A DNA stretch of 64,000 nt. Source: Aquabacterium sp. GTDB taxonomy: Bacteria > Pseudomonadota > Gammaproteobacteria > Burkholderiales > Burkholderiaceae_C. Positions 1 to 8,409 of this stretch are shown here, piece by piece (position 1 is the first letter of the stretch; every line of letters starts with the position of its first letter). A program made the position numbers and the translations under genes. Where the stretch lies: positions 124,001 through 188,000 of the forward strand of contig JAHFQM010000004.1 of the NCBI GenBank assembly GCA_023266355.1, given 5' to 3'. The notes beneath the pieces are model-generated. The model saw only the letters and a list, made by a program, of their open reading frames with translations. It had not been told where the DNA came from and searched no databases.

Positions 1-567
1 CAGCAAGAAAGCTGGCCCGCCCGCATCGCGGCCGTCGTGAGCAACAAGGCCTCGGCTGAAGGTCTGCAATTTGCCGCCGCGCGGGGCATCGCCACGGCCG
101 TGGTGGACCACAAGGCCTTCGACAGCCGCGAAGCCTTCGACGCCGAGCTGGCGCGGGTGGTCGATGGCTTTGCGCCCGATGTGGTGGTGCTGGCCGGCTT
201 CATGCGCATCCTCACCGAGGGCTTCGTGCGCCATTTCGAGGGCCGCATGCTCAATGTGCACCCGTCCCTGCTGCCGGCCTTCCCCGGCTTGCACACGCAC
301 CAGCGCGCCATCGAGGCCGGCTGCAAGCTGGCCGGCGCCACGGTGCACTTCGTCACGCCCGAGCTCGACCACGGCCCCATCGTGGCCCAGGCCGCCGTGC
401 CCGTGCTGCCCGGTGACACGCCCCAGGCCCTGGCCGAGCGCGTGCTGGTGCAGGAGCACCGCCTCTACCCTCAGGCCGTGCGCTGGCTGGTGGAAGACCG
501 CCTGGCGCTGGACGCCGGCGTGGTGTGGCACCGCGACGGCACGCCCCAGGTGACCTGGGGCGGCTGA
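1..567 (+). CDS. purN: Phosphoribosylglycinamide formyltransferase PurN (5' truncated by window edge)
   Basis: PurN transfers a formyl group from 10-formyltetrahydrofolate to GAR in the third step of de novo purine synthesis in the cytoplasm. The reading frame is already open at base 1 (QQESWPARIAAVVSNKA), so the true start lies upstream of the window. The visible 188 residues carry the family hallmarks: the VVLAGFMRIL segment, then NVHPSLLPAFPG, which holds the catalytic Asn-His pair, HQRAIEAGCKLAGATVHFV, and the DHGPIVAQAAVPV strand with the catalytic Asp. An in-frame GTG at position 37 is not the start, because conserved sequence precedes it. The C-terminus is intact. Confidence 0.95.
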   Translation, partial: QQESWPARIAAVVSNKASAEGLQFAAARGIATAVVDHKAFDSREAFDAELARVVDGFAPDVVVLAGFMRILTEGFVRHFEGRMLNVHPSLLPAFPGLHTHQRAIEAGCKLAGATVHFVTPELDHGPIVAQAAVPVLPGDTPQALAERVLVQEHRLYPQAVRWLVEDRLALDAGVVWHRDGTPQVTWGG

Positions 568-674
568 ACGGCCGAAGGCCCTCCTGCGACGCGGGTGCTA
601 GGCTGTCGCACCCACATCCAAATCAGCAGCGCGGCCCCGGCCACGGGAAAGCCGCCACCCCAGGGAGCTTCGCC

Positions 675-1679
675 ATGACCCACCGCCCGCAACGCCCATC
701 ACACCGCCCACACACAGGCCTCGCCGCCATCGCTTTGGCCACCGCCCTGCTGGGCACCATCGGCTTGGGCGCCTTGGCGCCAGACCGCGCCTGGGCCCAG
801 GCCGCACCTGCAACGCCGGCCACATCGGCCACCGCGGCCACCTCCCAGCGCGAAACCGAGGCCGAAGCCGCCCTGCGTGCCGTCAAGGCCAGCCAGATCG
901 CCGGCCCCACCGACATCGCCCTGCGCGACCAGGCCACGCTCAAGCTGCCCGCCGGCTACCTGTGGGTGCCCGAGCCAGCCGCCAGCCAGTTGATGCGGGC
1001 CATGGGCAACCACCCGGACGAGCGCCTGCTGGGCCTGGTCTTCCCGCAATCGGACGAACAAGGCTGGATGGCCGTGGCGCGCTACGAGCCCTCGGGGCAC
1101 ATCCCCGAAGACGACGCCGAGCACTGGGACGTCGACGGCCTCTACAAAGGCCTCAAGGAAGGCACGGAAGCCGCCAACGAGGACCGCCGCCAGAAGGGCT
1201 TCCCGGAGCTGGACATCGGTGGCTGGGTGGAAAAGCCCACCTACGACGCCGCCACACACCGCCTGGTGTGGTCGCTGTCGGTGCGCCACAAGGGCGCCAC
1301 GGCCGACGCGCCCACCAGCATCAACTACAACACCTACGCGCTGGGCCGCGAGGGCTACGTGACGCTGAACCTCATCACCGACCTGAAAGACATCGCCCAG
1401 GACAAGCGCCACGCCCAGGCCCTGCTGTCGGCGTTGAGCTTTGGCGAGGGCAAGCGCTACGCCGACTTCAACGCCTCGACCGACAAGGTCGCCGAGTACG
1501 GCCTGGCCGCGCTGGTGGGCGGGCTGGCGGCCAAGAAGATCGGCCTGTTCGCGCTGGCCGCCGGCTTCCTGGCCAAGTTCGCCAAGGTGATCGCCGTGGC
1601 GGCCTTTGGCGGCTGGGCGGTTTTCAAACGCTTTTTCAAGCGCGACAAACCTCAAGGTCCGCAAGAACCGCAGGCCTGA
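675..1679 (+). CDS. DUF2167 membrane-anchored protein
   Basis: A 334-residue protein of the DUF2167 family, whose biochemical role is unknown. An N-terminal hydrophobic segment (about residues 16-38, ending in AWAQ) looks like a Sec signal peptide. The central part holds the family's GWVEKPTYD and LVWSL motifs. A hydrophobic helix-rich tail (AALVGGLAAKKIGLFALAAGFLAKF and on) is followed by a basic Lys/Arg C-terminus, giving a membrane-anchored topology. The ATG at 675 is chosen because CAGGGAG lies just upstream; the frame stays open further upstream but that part looks non-coding. The site-2-protease-like gene begins 6 bases after the stop, so the two are probably cotranscribed. Confidence 0.85.
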   Translation: MTHRPQRPSHRPHTGLAAIALATALLGTIGLGALAPDRAWAQAAPATPATSATAATSQRETEAEAALRAVKASQIAGPTDIALRDQATLKLPAGYLWVPEPAASQLMRAMGNHPDERLLGLVFPQSDEQGWMAVARYEPSGHIPEDDAEHWDVDGLYKGLKEGTEAANEDRRQKGFPELDIGGWVEKPTYDAATHRLVWSLSVRHKGATADAPTSINYNTYALGREGYVTLNLITDLKDIAQDKRHAQALLSALSFGEGKRYADFNASTDKVAEYGLAALVGGLAAKKIGLFALAAGFLAKFAKVIAVAAFGGWAVFKRFFKRDKPQGPQEPQA

Positions 1680-1685
1680 AACCCC

Positions 1686-2417
1686 ATGCTCAAACTGCTT
1701 TTCCTGCTGTTCAGCGGCTTCAAGTTCAGCAAATTGCTGCTCACCGGCGGCAGCATGCTGGTGTCGCTGGTGGTGTATGGGCTGATCTTCGGGTGGCGCT
1801 ACGCGGCGGGTTTCATCGCGCTGCTGTTCGTGCACGAGATGGGCCACTACATCGCCGCCAGGCAGCGCGGCCTGAACGTGGGTGCGCCCACCTTCATCCC
1901 CTTCGTGGGCGCCTGGATCGAGCTCAAGGAGCTGCCGCACGACGCCGAGACCGAGGCCTACGTCGGCCTGGGCGGCCCGCTGGTGGGCACCCTCGGCGCG
2001 CTGGCCTGCTACTTCGTGGCGCGCGACATGGGCGCGGACGGCCGCTGGCTGCTGGCCGTGTCCTACAGCGGCTTCTTCCTCAACCTCTTCAACCTGATCC
2101 CGCTGTCGCCGCTGGACGGTGGCCGCATCACGGCCGTGCTGTCACCGCGGCTGTGGCTGCTGGGCGTGCCGGTGCTGCTGGGCCTGTTCTGGTTGAACCC
2201 CAGCCCCATGTTGATCTTGATCGCCGTGCTGGCCGCGCCGCAGGTGATGAAGGCCTGGCGCTTCAAGGCCGACGACCCGGCCAACGCGGGCTACTACCGC
2301 GCCTCGGCCGAAACGCGCCTGAGCTACGCCACCGCTTACCTCGGCCTGCTGGGCTTCCTGGCCGTGATGACGCACGACGTGCACGAGATGCTGGGCGCGG
2401 CCACGCGCATGCAGTGA
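1686..2417 (+). CDS. Site-2 protease family (M50) membrane metalloprotease
   Basis: A 243-residue polytopic membrane protein with the two hallmarks of the M50 intramembrane zinc protease family: HEMGH near residue 51 (zinc-binding HExxH) and [11 protein letters not shown] near residue 140 (the conserved N-x-P-x-x-x-x-DG motif supplying the third zinc ligand). Hydrophobic segments flank both motifs and continue to the C-terminus. No PDZ domain is visible, unlike RseP. The start 6 bases after the DUF2167 stop implies an operon, and the partner may be a substrate or scaffold; that is inference. Peptidase activity is suggested only by the intact metal-binding residues. Confidence 0.88.
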   Translation: MLKLLFLLFSGFKFSKLLLTGGSMLVSLVVYGLIFGWRYAAGFIALLFVHEMGHYIAARQRGLNVGAPTFIPFVGAWIELKELPHDAETEAYVGLGGPLVGTLGALACYFVARDMGADGRWLLAVSYSGFFLNLFNLIPLSPLDGGRITAVLSPRLWLLGVPVLLGLFWLNPSPMLILIAVLAAPQVMKAWRFKADDPANAGYYRASAETRLSYATAYLGLLGFLAVMTHDVHEMLGAATRMQ

Positions 2418-2424
2418 GCGTCCA

Positions 2425-2442
2425 GCGGCACCGTCGTGCCGC
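2425..2442. terminator. Hairpin between convergent genes
   Basis: A perfect 7-bp stem GCGGCAC / GTGCCGC with a 4-base loop sits in the 36-base gap between the M50 protease gene and the convergent histidine kinase gene. It could terminate both transcripts, but there is no T-tract on either side, so it may instead only stabilise 3' ends. Confidence 0.45.
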
Positions 2443-2453
2443 CCCATGTCGCC

Positions 2454-3836
2454 TCAGGCAGCATCACTCAGCGCCGGGCTGTGCAAAGCCGATTGCAGCG
2501 GCACCTCGAACCAGAAGCAGCTGCCCTGGCCCGGCTGGCTCATGACGCCGACCTCGCCCTGCATGACATCGACCAGGCGCTTGCAGATGGCCAGGCCCAG
2601 GCCAGTGCCGCCGTACTGGCGGATGGTTTTCTCGCTCACGGGGCTGAAGGGCTGGAAGAGCTGACCGAGCGCCTCGGGCGCGATGCCGATGCCGGAGTCC
2701 TGCACCTCGACGTGCAGCGCGTCCTGGCCCGTGGCCATCGGCACGGTCGTGCAGCGCACCGTGACCTGGCCCTGGGCGGTGAACTTCAAGGCATTGCCCA
2801 GGAAGTTGAGCAGCACCTGCTGGATGCGCAAGGCGTCGCCCACCGCCGCCATCGGCGCCTGGCACTCCATCACGACGGGCACACCCTTTTGCTGCGCCAC
2901 CGAGGAGAGCATCTCCACCACCTCGCGCACCACCTGCTGGGGGTCGAAGGGCTTGGCCTCCGGCGTGGCAGGGTTGGCTTCCAGGCGCGAAAAATCCAGC
3001 ATGTCGCTGATGATTTTCTGGATGGTCGCCCCGCAGCGGCTGACCTGCTCCACCTGCTTGTGCTGCACCTCATTGAGCGGCGACTGCTGCAGCAGCTGCG
3101 TGAAACCGAGCAAGCCATTGAGCGGGTTGCGCACCTCGTGGCTGATCTGGGCGAACAGGCGGGTGCGGTCGAGGTTGGCCTGCTGCAAGGCCGCCAAGGT
3201 GCTTTCCAGCGATGCGGCACGGGCCGCCAGGGCTTCGTTCTGCAAGCCGATGGTGCGCTGCTGGTCGGCGCCATCGGCCGCATAGCGGTCGTGCGCGCGG
3301 CGGGCCACAGCGCCGAAGGACACGCCCAGCAGCAAGAAGCCGGCTTGCATCAGCATCAGGGGGTTGTCTTGCGCGCGCATCAGCGGCGTCACCCAGCCCA
3401 TGGCGTCGTTGGCCCAATGCAGGGCACCCGCCAGCACGGTCAGCACCAGCCAGGCAAGGCCATCGTTGGCGCCCACCACCAACGCCACGAACAAGGGCCA
3501 CCACACCAACCACCAGACGCAGGTGCCAGCGCTCAGCCCCATCCACATCAGGGCCAGGTTGACGCCGCAGAAATTGAGGAGGATGCCGACATGGCTGGCA
3601 GGGCGGAACCAGCGATCGGCCAGCGGGCTCTTGACCAGGGGGAACAGGGCGAACACCAGCGTGGCGGGGCCCGCCAAGGCCAGCGCGATCGCGCCCTGCC
3701 CCAGCCCAAGGCCGTACAACAAGGCGAAACCATAGTGCCCAGCGACGGACACGAAAATCAATTCGCTGAATCGCTGGTAAGGGACGGTCCCGGCAGGCAG
3801 GGGGCCCTGCCAAGCTGCCGAGTGCGCTGACGCCAT
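2454..3836 (-). CDS. Membrane sensor histidine kinase
   Basis: A 460-residue membrane histidine kinase. Residues about 20-180 form several hydrophobic helices (six or so), so it may sense within the membrane. A linker helix follows, then the dimerisation/phosphoacceptor motif [14 protein letters not shown] with His at about 233. The ATPase domain has the N box ([12 protein letters not shown]), G1 (DSGIGI), F box and G2 (GGTGLGLAI). There is no receiver domain. The ATG at 3836 is preferred over one 24 bases upstream because AGGAG lies 6 bases ahead of it. No response regulator is adjacent on this transcript; the LuxR-type regulator at 4004-4705 has its own coupled kinase. The signal is unknown. 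Confidence 0.9.
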   Translation of the reverse strand: MASAHSAAWQGPLPAGTVPYQRFSELIFVSVAGHYGFALLYGLGLGQGAIALALAGPATLVFALFPLVKSPLADRWFRPASHVGILLNFCGVNLALMWMGLSAGTCVWWLVWWPLFVALVVGANDGLAWLVLTVLAGALHWANDAMGWVTPLMRAQDNPLMLMQAGFLLLGVSFGAVARRAHDRYAADGADQQRTIGLQNEALAARAASLESTLAALQQANLDRTRLFAQISHEVRNPLNGLLGFTQLLQQSPLNEVQHKQVEQVSRCGATIQKIISDMLDFSRLEANPATPEAKPFDPQQVVREVVEMLSSVAQQKGVPVVMECQAPMAAVGDALRIQQVLLNFLGNALKFTAQGQVTVRCTTVPMATGQDALHVEVQDSGIGIAPEALGQLFQPFSPVSEKTIRQYGGTGLGLAICKRLVDVMQGEVGVMSQPGQGSCFWFEVPLQSALHSPALSDAA

Positions 3837-4003
3837 GTACTGCTCCTGTGGCTGTCTCAAAATCTGGGTGTTTCACCCAAACGCGAAGCCTATCGCATCC
3901 TGCAGCCATGACCGCGCAGCGCCCATCGGGGTTTACGGAAAGAACCGGGCGCTGTGGCGTGCGGATCACGCCAAGTGACAGCCCCCTCGCGACCCACGCA
4001 GGC

Positions 4004-4705
4004 TCACACCTGGATGGCCTGGCTGGCCAGGGCCGCTGCGGCGGCGCGGGTCTCCACCCCGAGCTTCTCGAAGATGTGTTCGAGGTGCTTGTTGACGGTG
4101 CGGTGGCTCATGCCCAGGATGTCGGCGATGTCGCGGTTGGTCTTGCCGCGCGCCAGCCAGGTGAGGACCTCGGTCTCGCGCGGCGTGAGGGCCGCGTGGC
4201 TGAGCCGCTCGGCCGATGCGGCAGAGGCCGCCGCAGCCGCCACGGAAAACGCCGACGAGGCATCGCTGGCGCGTTGCACGGCCGCCCGGGCTTCGCGGGC
4301 CGCGCGGGCGTTGCGCACGTGGGTGTTCAGCCGGGCCAGCACTTCTTCGATGCGCAGGGGCTTGACGACGTAGTCCACGCCGCCGGCATCGAAGCCCGCC
4401 ACGATGTCGGCCGTCTCGGACAACCCGGTCATGAAGATGACGGGCACGGCCTCGCCCTGCGGATGGGCCTTGATGCGCTGGCAGGTCTCGAAGCCGCTGA
4501 GCCCCGGCATGACGCCGTCGAGCAAGATGGCATCGGGCACCACGACGTCCAGCCGGTCCAGGGCCTGCCGGCCGTCACGTGCGACCAGCACGGTGTAGCC
4601 CTCCTGGGCCAGGGCGTCGCACAGCATGCGCAGGGTGTCGGGTGCATCGTCCACCACCAGCACGGTGCCCTGGTGGTGGGGTGGGCGGTCAGGGGCGTGG
4701 TTCAT
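4004..4705 (-). CDS. LuxR/NarL-family response regulator
   Basis: A 233-residue two-component regulator. The receiver domain (about residues 14-130) shows the acidic pair VVDD, the phosphoacceptor Asp near residue 63 in LLDGVMPG, and the conserved Lys in VVKPL. An Ala-rich linker leads to a C-terminal LuxR-type helix-turn-helix (LTPRETEVLTWLARGKTNRDI, then SHRTVNKHLEHIFEKL). The ATG at 4705 follows GAGGA with 8-base spacing, and it overlaps the end of the permease-kinase fusion gene by 17 bases. That implies translational coupling and makes the fusion its cognate kinase. The likely target is the divergent transporter/formamidase operon at 8410-15233. Confidence 0.92.
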   Translation of the reverse strand: MNHAPDRPPHHQGTVLVVDDAPDTLRMLCDALAQEGYTVLVARDGRQALDRLDVVVPDAILLDGVMPGLSGFETCQRIKAHPQGEAVPVIFMTGLSETADIVAGFDAGGVDYVVKPLRIEEVLARLNTHVRNARAAREARAAVQRASDASSAFSVAAAAASAASAERLSHAALTPRETEVLTWLARGKTNRDIADILGMSHRTVNKHLEHIFEKLGVETRAAAAALASQAIQV

Positions 4706-7700
4706 CGGCGATGTCCTCGGTGATGTCATCGGTGAGTTGCGGGGCCAGGCGCGCCACCAGCGCGTCCAGGTCGAAATCGTCCACGAGCTGCGCCAATTGG
4801 CGCCACTGTGCGGTGTGCTCGGGTGCGGCCACTTGCCATTCGCCAACGGCCTGGCGCAAGGCCTGCACATGGCCCTTGCGCGCCAGGCGGTGCAGCTCCC
4901 AGACCGCATCGGCCGGCAGCGGGGCATCGGTCGGCAGATGGATTTCAGCGGCAGGATCGCCATGTGGGGGGGCGGCGTGGGCAGCGTGAGGGGCGCGCAG
5001 CGCGGGGGCCTCAGGCTCGGTGACCCAGCGCAGGCCGAGGTGTTCGCCCAGCGCCGCCAGCAGCTCGGACTCCCGCACCGGCTTGGCCACGAAGGCTTGG
5101 CACTGGGCGGCCGCGAGGTTCTCCGGCCGGTTCTCGAACACATTGGCCGACACCAGGATGATGGGCACCGTGACGAAGCCCACCTGGCGCAAGGTGCGGG
5201 CGGTGTGCCAGCCGTCCATGTGGTCCATGCTGATGTCGAGCAGCACCGCGTCGGGGCAGCTTTCGCGCACGCTGTCCAGGGCCTCGTGGCCGCTGGCCGC
5301 TTCGCGCACCTGGAAGCCCAGCGGCAGCAGCAGGCCGGCCAGCAACTGGCGCTGCAGGGGCTGGTCGTCCACCACCAGCAGGGTGCGCCGGGCACCGACA
5401 TAGCCTGTGACAGGCCGCAAGTCCGGCAGCATGCCTGCCGGGGCACGCAAGGGGGCGCTGATCGGTGCGCTGATCTCGCGCAAGTACAGGCGCACGCTGA
5501 AGGTGCTGCCCTGGCCCATGACGCTTTGCACGGTCAGCTCGCCGCCCATCAGTTCGCTGAGCAGGTGCGTGATGGTCAGGCCCAGGCCCGTGCCCGGCTC
5601 GCTGCTGCGCCGCCCGCCACTGCCGCGCTCGAAGGGCAGGAAGATGCGCTCCATGTCCTGCGGCGCGATGCCGATGCCGGTGTCGATCACCTCGAAACGC
5701 AGCACCTCGCGGCGCGCGTCCAGGCGCAGCGTGATCTGGCCACGCTCGGTGAAGCGCACCGCGTTGCTGCACAGGTTGAGCAGGATCTGCCGCAGGCGCC
5801 GGGCATCGGACTGCACCCAGGTGGGCACGCGGCCGCGGGTCTCCAGGCGGAAGTCCAGGCCTTTGGCTTCGGCCTGCGGTTGCACCATGCGCACCACCTC
5901 GTCGAGGAAGTCGTGCAGGGGCAGCGGGGCGGCGTCCAGGCGCAGGCGGCCGGCTTCGATGCGGGCCAGGTCGAGCAGGCCGTCGATGAGGCCGATGAGG
6001 TGCTCGCCGCTGCGCTGGATGGTCGTCAGCGGGCGCCGCCGGGCGCCATCGGCGGGCTCGTCCTTGAGCAAGATCTGCGCGTAGCCCATGATGCTGTTGA
6101 GCGGGGTGCGCAGCTCGTGCGTCATGCCGGCCACGTAGCGCGTCTTGGCCTGGTTCGCGGACTCGGCCAGCTCCTTGGCGCGTTGCAGCGCGGCGTCGGT
6201 GCGGCGGTGGGCGTCGATTTCCTGCTGCAGCAGCTGGTTCTGGCGGTTGGAATCGTCCTGCGCCATGCGGCGGCTCTCGGAGGCCAGCACGATCCACCAC
6301 GCACACACGGCGGCGGCCAGCAGCAGCAAGGCATAGGCTTTGACGAAGGGCCCGTCGAGCACCGCGGCAGGCCCATGGCCCTCCTGGTAATAGACGGCGC
6401 CCAGCACGAAGGCCAGCAAGGCCGCCATCGACAGGAAGACGATGAGGTAGTGCCCGACGCGGAAGTTGATGCGCCGTGACAGCTGGGCCGGCAGCACCGA
6501 GGTCAGCACATCGGACACCTGCTCGGCCGCGCGCGAGCGGCTCTTGCAGCGGTCGTGGCAGCGCGACTCCAGCGTGCAGCACAGGGAACAGATGGGCGCC
6601 TCGTAGGCCGGGCAGGTGGCCATGTCTTCCGACTCGAAGCTGTTGTCGCAGACCGAGCAGCGCACCATCTGCCCGGGTGCCCAGTGCGTGTGCGGCTGGC
6701 GCGCGAGGTAGTAGCGCCCGCCCGTGGCCCAGGCCAGCAAGGGCGACACCGTCAGCGCCAACCCCAGGGCCATGAAGGGCGCCCACGGCACCCAGGCCTC
6801 GCCGAACACGCCGGCGTGGGCCACCACCGCCACCACCGCGGCCAGCAGCGTGGCGCCCAGGCCCACGGGGTTGAGGTCGTGCAGGTGCGCGCGCTTGAAC
6901 TCGATGCCCTTGGGCGACCAGCCCAGCGGCTTGTTGATGGCCAGGTCGGCCACCAGCGCCCCCACCCAGGCGATGGCCACGTTGCTGTAGAGGCCCAGCA
7001 CATGCTCCAGCGCGCCGAACACGCCCAGCGTCATCAGCAGCACCGCGATCAGCACGTTGAACACCAGCCACACCACCCGCCCCGGGTGGCTGTGCGTGAG
7101 GCGCGCGAAGAAGTTGGACCAGGCCAGCGAGCCGGCGTAGGCATTGGTCACGTTGATCTTCACCTGGGACAGCACGACGAACAGCACCGTCACCCCGAGC
7201 GCCCAGCCGTGGGACGAAAACACCTCGCTGAAGCCGGCCAGGTACATCTGCGTGGGCTCCATGGCGCGGTCCACCGGCACCTCGCGCTGCAGGGCCAGGA
7301 AGGCCAGGAAGGCGCCGGCCAGCATCTTGAGCATGCCGGGCACCACCCAGCCAGGCCCGGCCACCAGCACCGCCGTCCACCAGCGCACGCGGTTGGCCTG
7401 GGTTTTTTCCGGCAGGAAGCGCAGGAAGTCCACCTGCTCACCCACCTGCAGGATGAGCGAGAACGCCACCGTGGCCGCCATGCCGAAGGCCGACCACGAG
7501 AAGCTGCTGTCACCCGACATGCGCCCGGCCAGCGAGGTGAACTCCACATAGGCCTGTGGCTTGTGCCACCACACCGCCACGAAAGGCGCCAGCCACAACA
7601 GCAACCACAGCGGCTGCGTCCACATCTGCAGGCGCGAGATCAGCGTGATGCCGTGCGTGGCCAACGGGATGACAAGCAGGGACGACACCACGTAGCACAG

Positions 7701-8153
7701 CGGCATGGCCCAGCCGAACAGCATCTGCAGCGCCAGCGCCATGATGGCCGCCTCCACCGCGAAGAAGATGAAGGTGAAGCTGGCGTAGATCAGCGAGGTC
7801 AGCGTGGAGCCCAGGTAGCCGAAGCCCGCGCCCCGCGTGAGCAGGTCCATGTCCACGCCATGGCGGGCCGCGTAGATGCTGATGGGCAGGCTGGTCAGGA
7901 AGGTGATGAGGCCCACGACCAGGATGGCCCACAGCGCATTGCCGAAACCCTGGTTGAGCGCGATGGCGCCGCCAATGGCCTCCAGCGCGAGGAAGGACAG
8001 CGCCCCGAAGGCCGTGTTGGCCACGCGCATCTCGCTCCATTTGCGGAAGGAGCGCGGCGTGTAGCGCAGGGCGTAGTCCTCCAGGGTCTCGTTGGCTACC
8101 CAGGCGTTGTACTCGCGGCGGATGTGGAAGATTTTCTGCCGGGCAACGGGCAC
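4689..8153 (-). CDS. NCS1-type permease / hybrid histidine kinase fusion
   Basis: A 1154-residue sensor. Residues about 8-485 resemble NCS1 (nucleobase/allantoin) transporters, beginning with the family-like NETLEDYALRYTPRSFRKWS and continuing through about twelve hydrophobic segments. Residues 499-536 contain eight cysteines (CSVC, C, CSLCC, CHDRC), probably a metal-binding module. Two more hydrophobic helices follow, then a kinase core (His about 679 in GMTHELRTPLNS; N, G1 and G2 boxes intact), a receiver domain with Asp about 973 (LLDISMDHMDGW), and a short helical C-terminal tail. The GTG at 8153 has GGAG 7 bases upstream; a longer ATG start at 8219 is possible. It overlaps its response regulator and is divergent from the amide/urea transporter, so it probably senses an amide, urea or a related nitrogen compound. 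Transport activity is unproven. Confidence 0.9.
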   Translation of the reverse strand: MPVARQKIFHIRREYNAWVANETLEDYALRYTPRSFRKWSEMRVANTAFGALSFLALEAIGGAIALNQGFGNALWAILVVGLITFLTSLPISIYAARHGVDMDLLTRGAGFGYLGSTLTSLIYASFTFIFFAVEAAIMALALQMLFGWAMPLCYVVSSLLVIPLATHGITLISRLQMWTQPLWLLLWLAPFVAVWWHKPQAYVEFTSLAGRMSGDSSFSWSAFGMAATVAFSLILQVGEQVDFLRFLPEKTQANRVRWWTAVLVAGPGWVVPGMLKMLAGAFLAFLALQREVPVDRAMEPTQMYLAGFSEVFSSHGWALGVTVLFVVLSQVKINVTNAYAGSLAWSNFFARLTHSHPGRVVWLVFNVLIAVLLMTLGVFGALEHVLGLYSNVAIAWVGALVADLAINKPLGWSPKGIEFKRAHLHDLNPVGLGATLLAAVVAVVAHAGVFGEAWVPWAPFMALGLALTVSPLLAWATGGRYYLARQPHTHWAPGQMVRCSVCDNSFESEDMATCPAYEAPICSLCCTLESRCHDRCKSRSRAAEQVSDVLTSVLPAQLSRRINFRVGHYLIVFLSMAALLAFVLGAVYYQEGHGPAAVLDGPFVKAYALLLLAAAVCAWWIVLASESRRMAQDDSNRQNQLLQQEIDAHRRTDAALQRAKELAESANQAKTRYVAGMTHELRTPLNSIMGYAQILLKDEPADGARRRPLTTIQRSGEHLIGLIDGLLDLARIEAGRLRLDAAPLPLHDFLDEVVRMVQPQAEAKGLDFRLETRGRVPTWVQSDARRLRQILLNLCSNAVRFTERGQITLRLDARREVLRFEVIDTGIGIAPQDMERIFLPFERGSGGRRSSEPGTGLGLTITHLLSELMGGELTVQSVMGQGSTFSVRLYLREISAPISAPLRAPAGMLPDLRPVTGYVGARRTLLVVDDQPLQRQLLAGLLLPLGFQVREAASGHEALDSVRESCPDAVLLDISMDHMDGWHTARTLRQVGFVTVPIILVSANVFENRPENLAAAQCQAFVAKPVRESELLAALGEHLGLRWVTEPEAPALRAPHAAHAAPPHGDPAAEIHLPTDAPLPADAVWELHRLARKGHVQALRQAVGEWQVAAPEHTAQWRQLAQLVDDFDLDALVARLAPQLTDDITEDIADEPRP

Positions 8154-8247
8154 GGACGGGCTCCAGGACACACAAGCCCTCAGAGATCGCAAGAAGCGGT
8201 CCAGCCCGCCCAGGCGCATGCGCACGGCGAACACGGCGCACAACGCC

Positions 8248-8275
8248 TACGTCAATTGACGTATTCATGGAATAC
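8248..8275. promoter_or_regulatory. Overlapping palindromes in the divergent control region
   Basis: The 256-base gap between the permease-kinase gene and urtA contains a perfect 16-bp palindrome TACGTCAATTGACGTA (8248-8263). A second perfect inverted repeat GTATTC-ATG-GAATAC (8261-8275) overlaps it. The position, about 95 bases before the kinase start and 135-160 bases before urtA, fits an operator for the LuxR-type regulator acting on both transcripts. The assignment is inference. Confidence 0.6.
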
Positions 8276-8409
8276 CCGGTGCTCCGTACTGTGTGACCCA
8301 AGGCCACGTCACACGGTGCCAGCAGCTTCCAGCGGCATGCACCAAGACGAGGCAGACCACGCCCTCACGTCTTCCGTTGATCCCCACTGTTGTGCAAGGA
8401 GCCCTGCCC

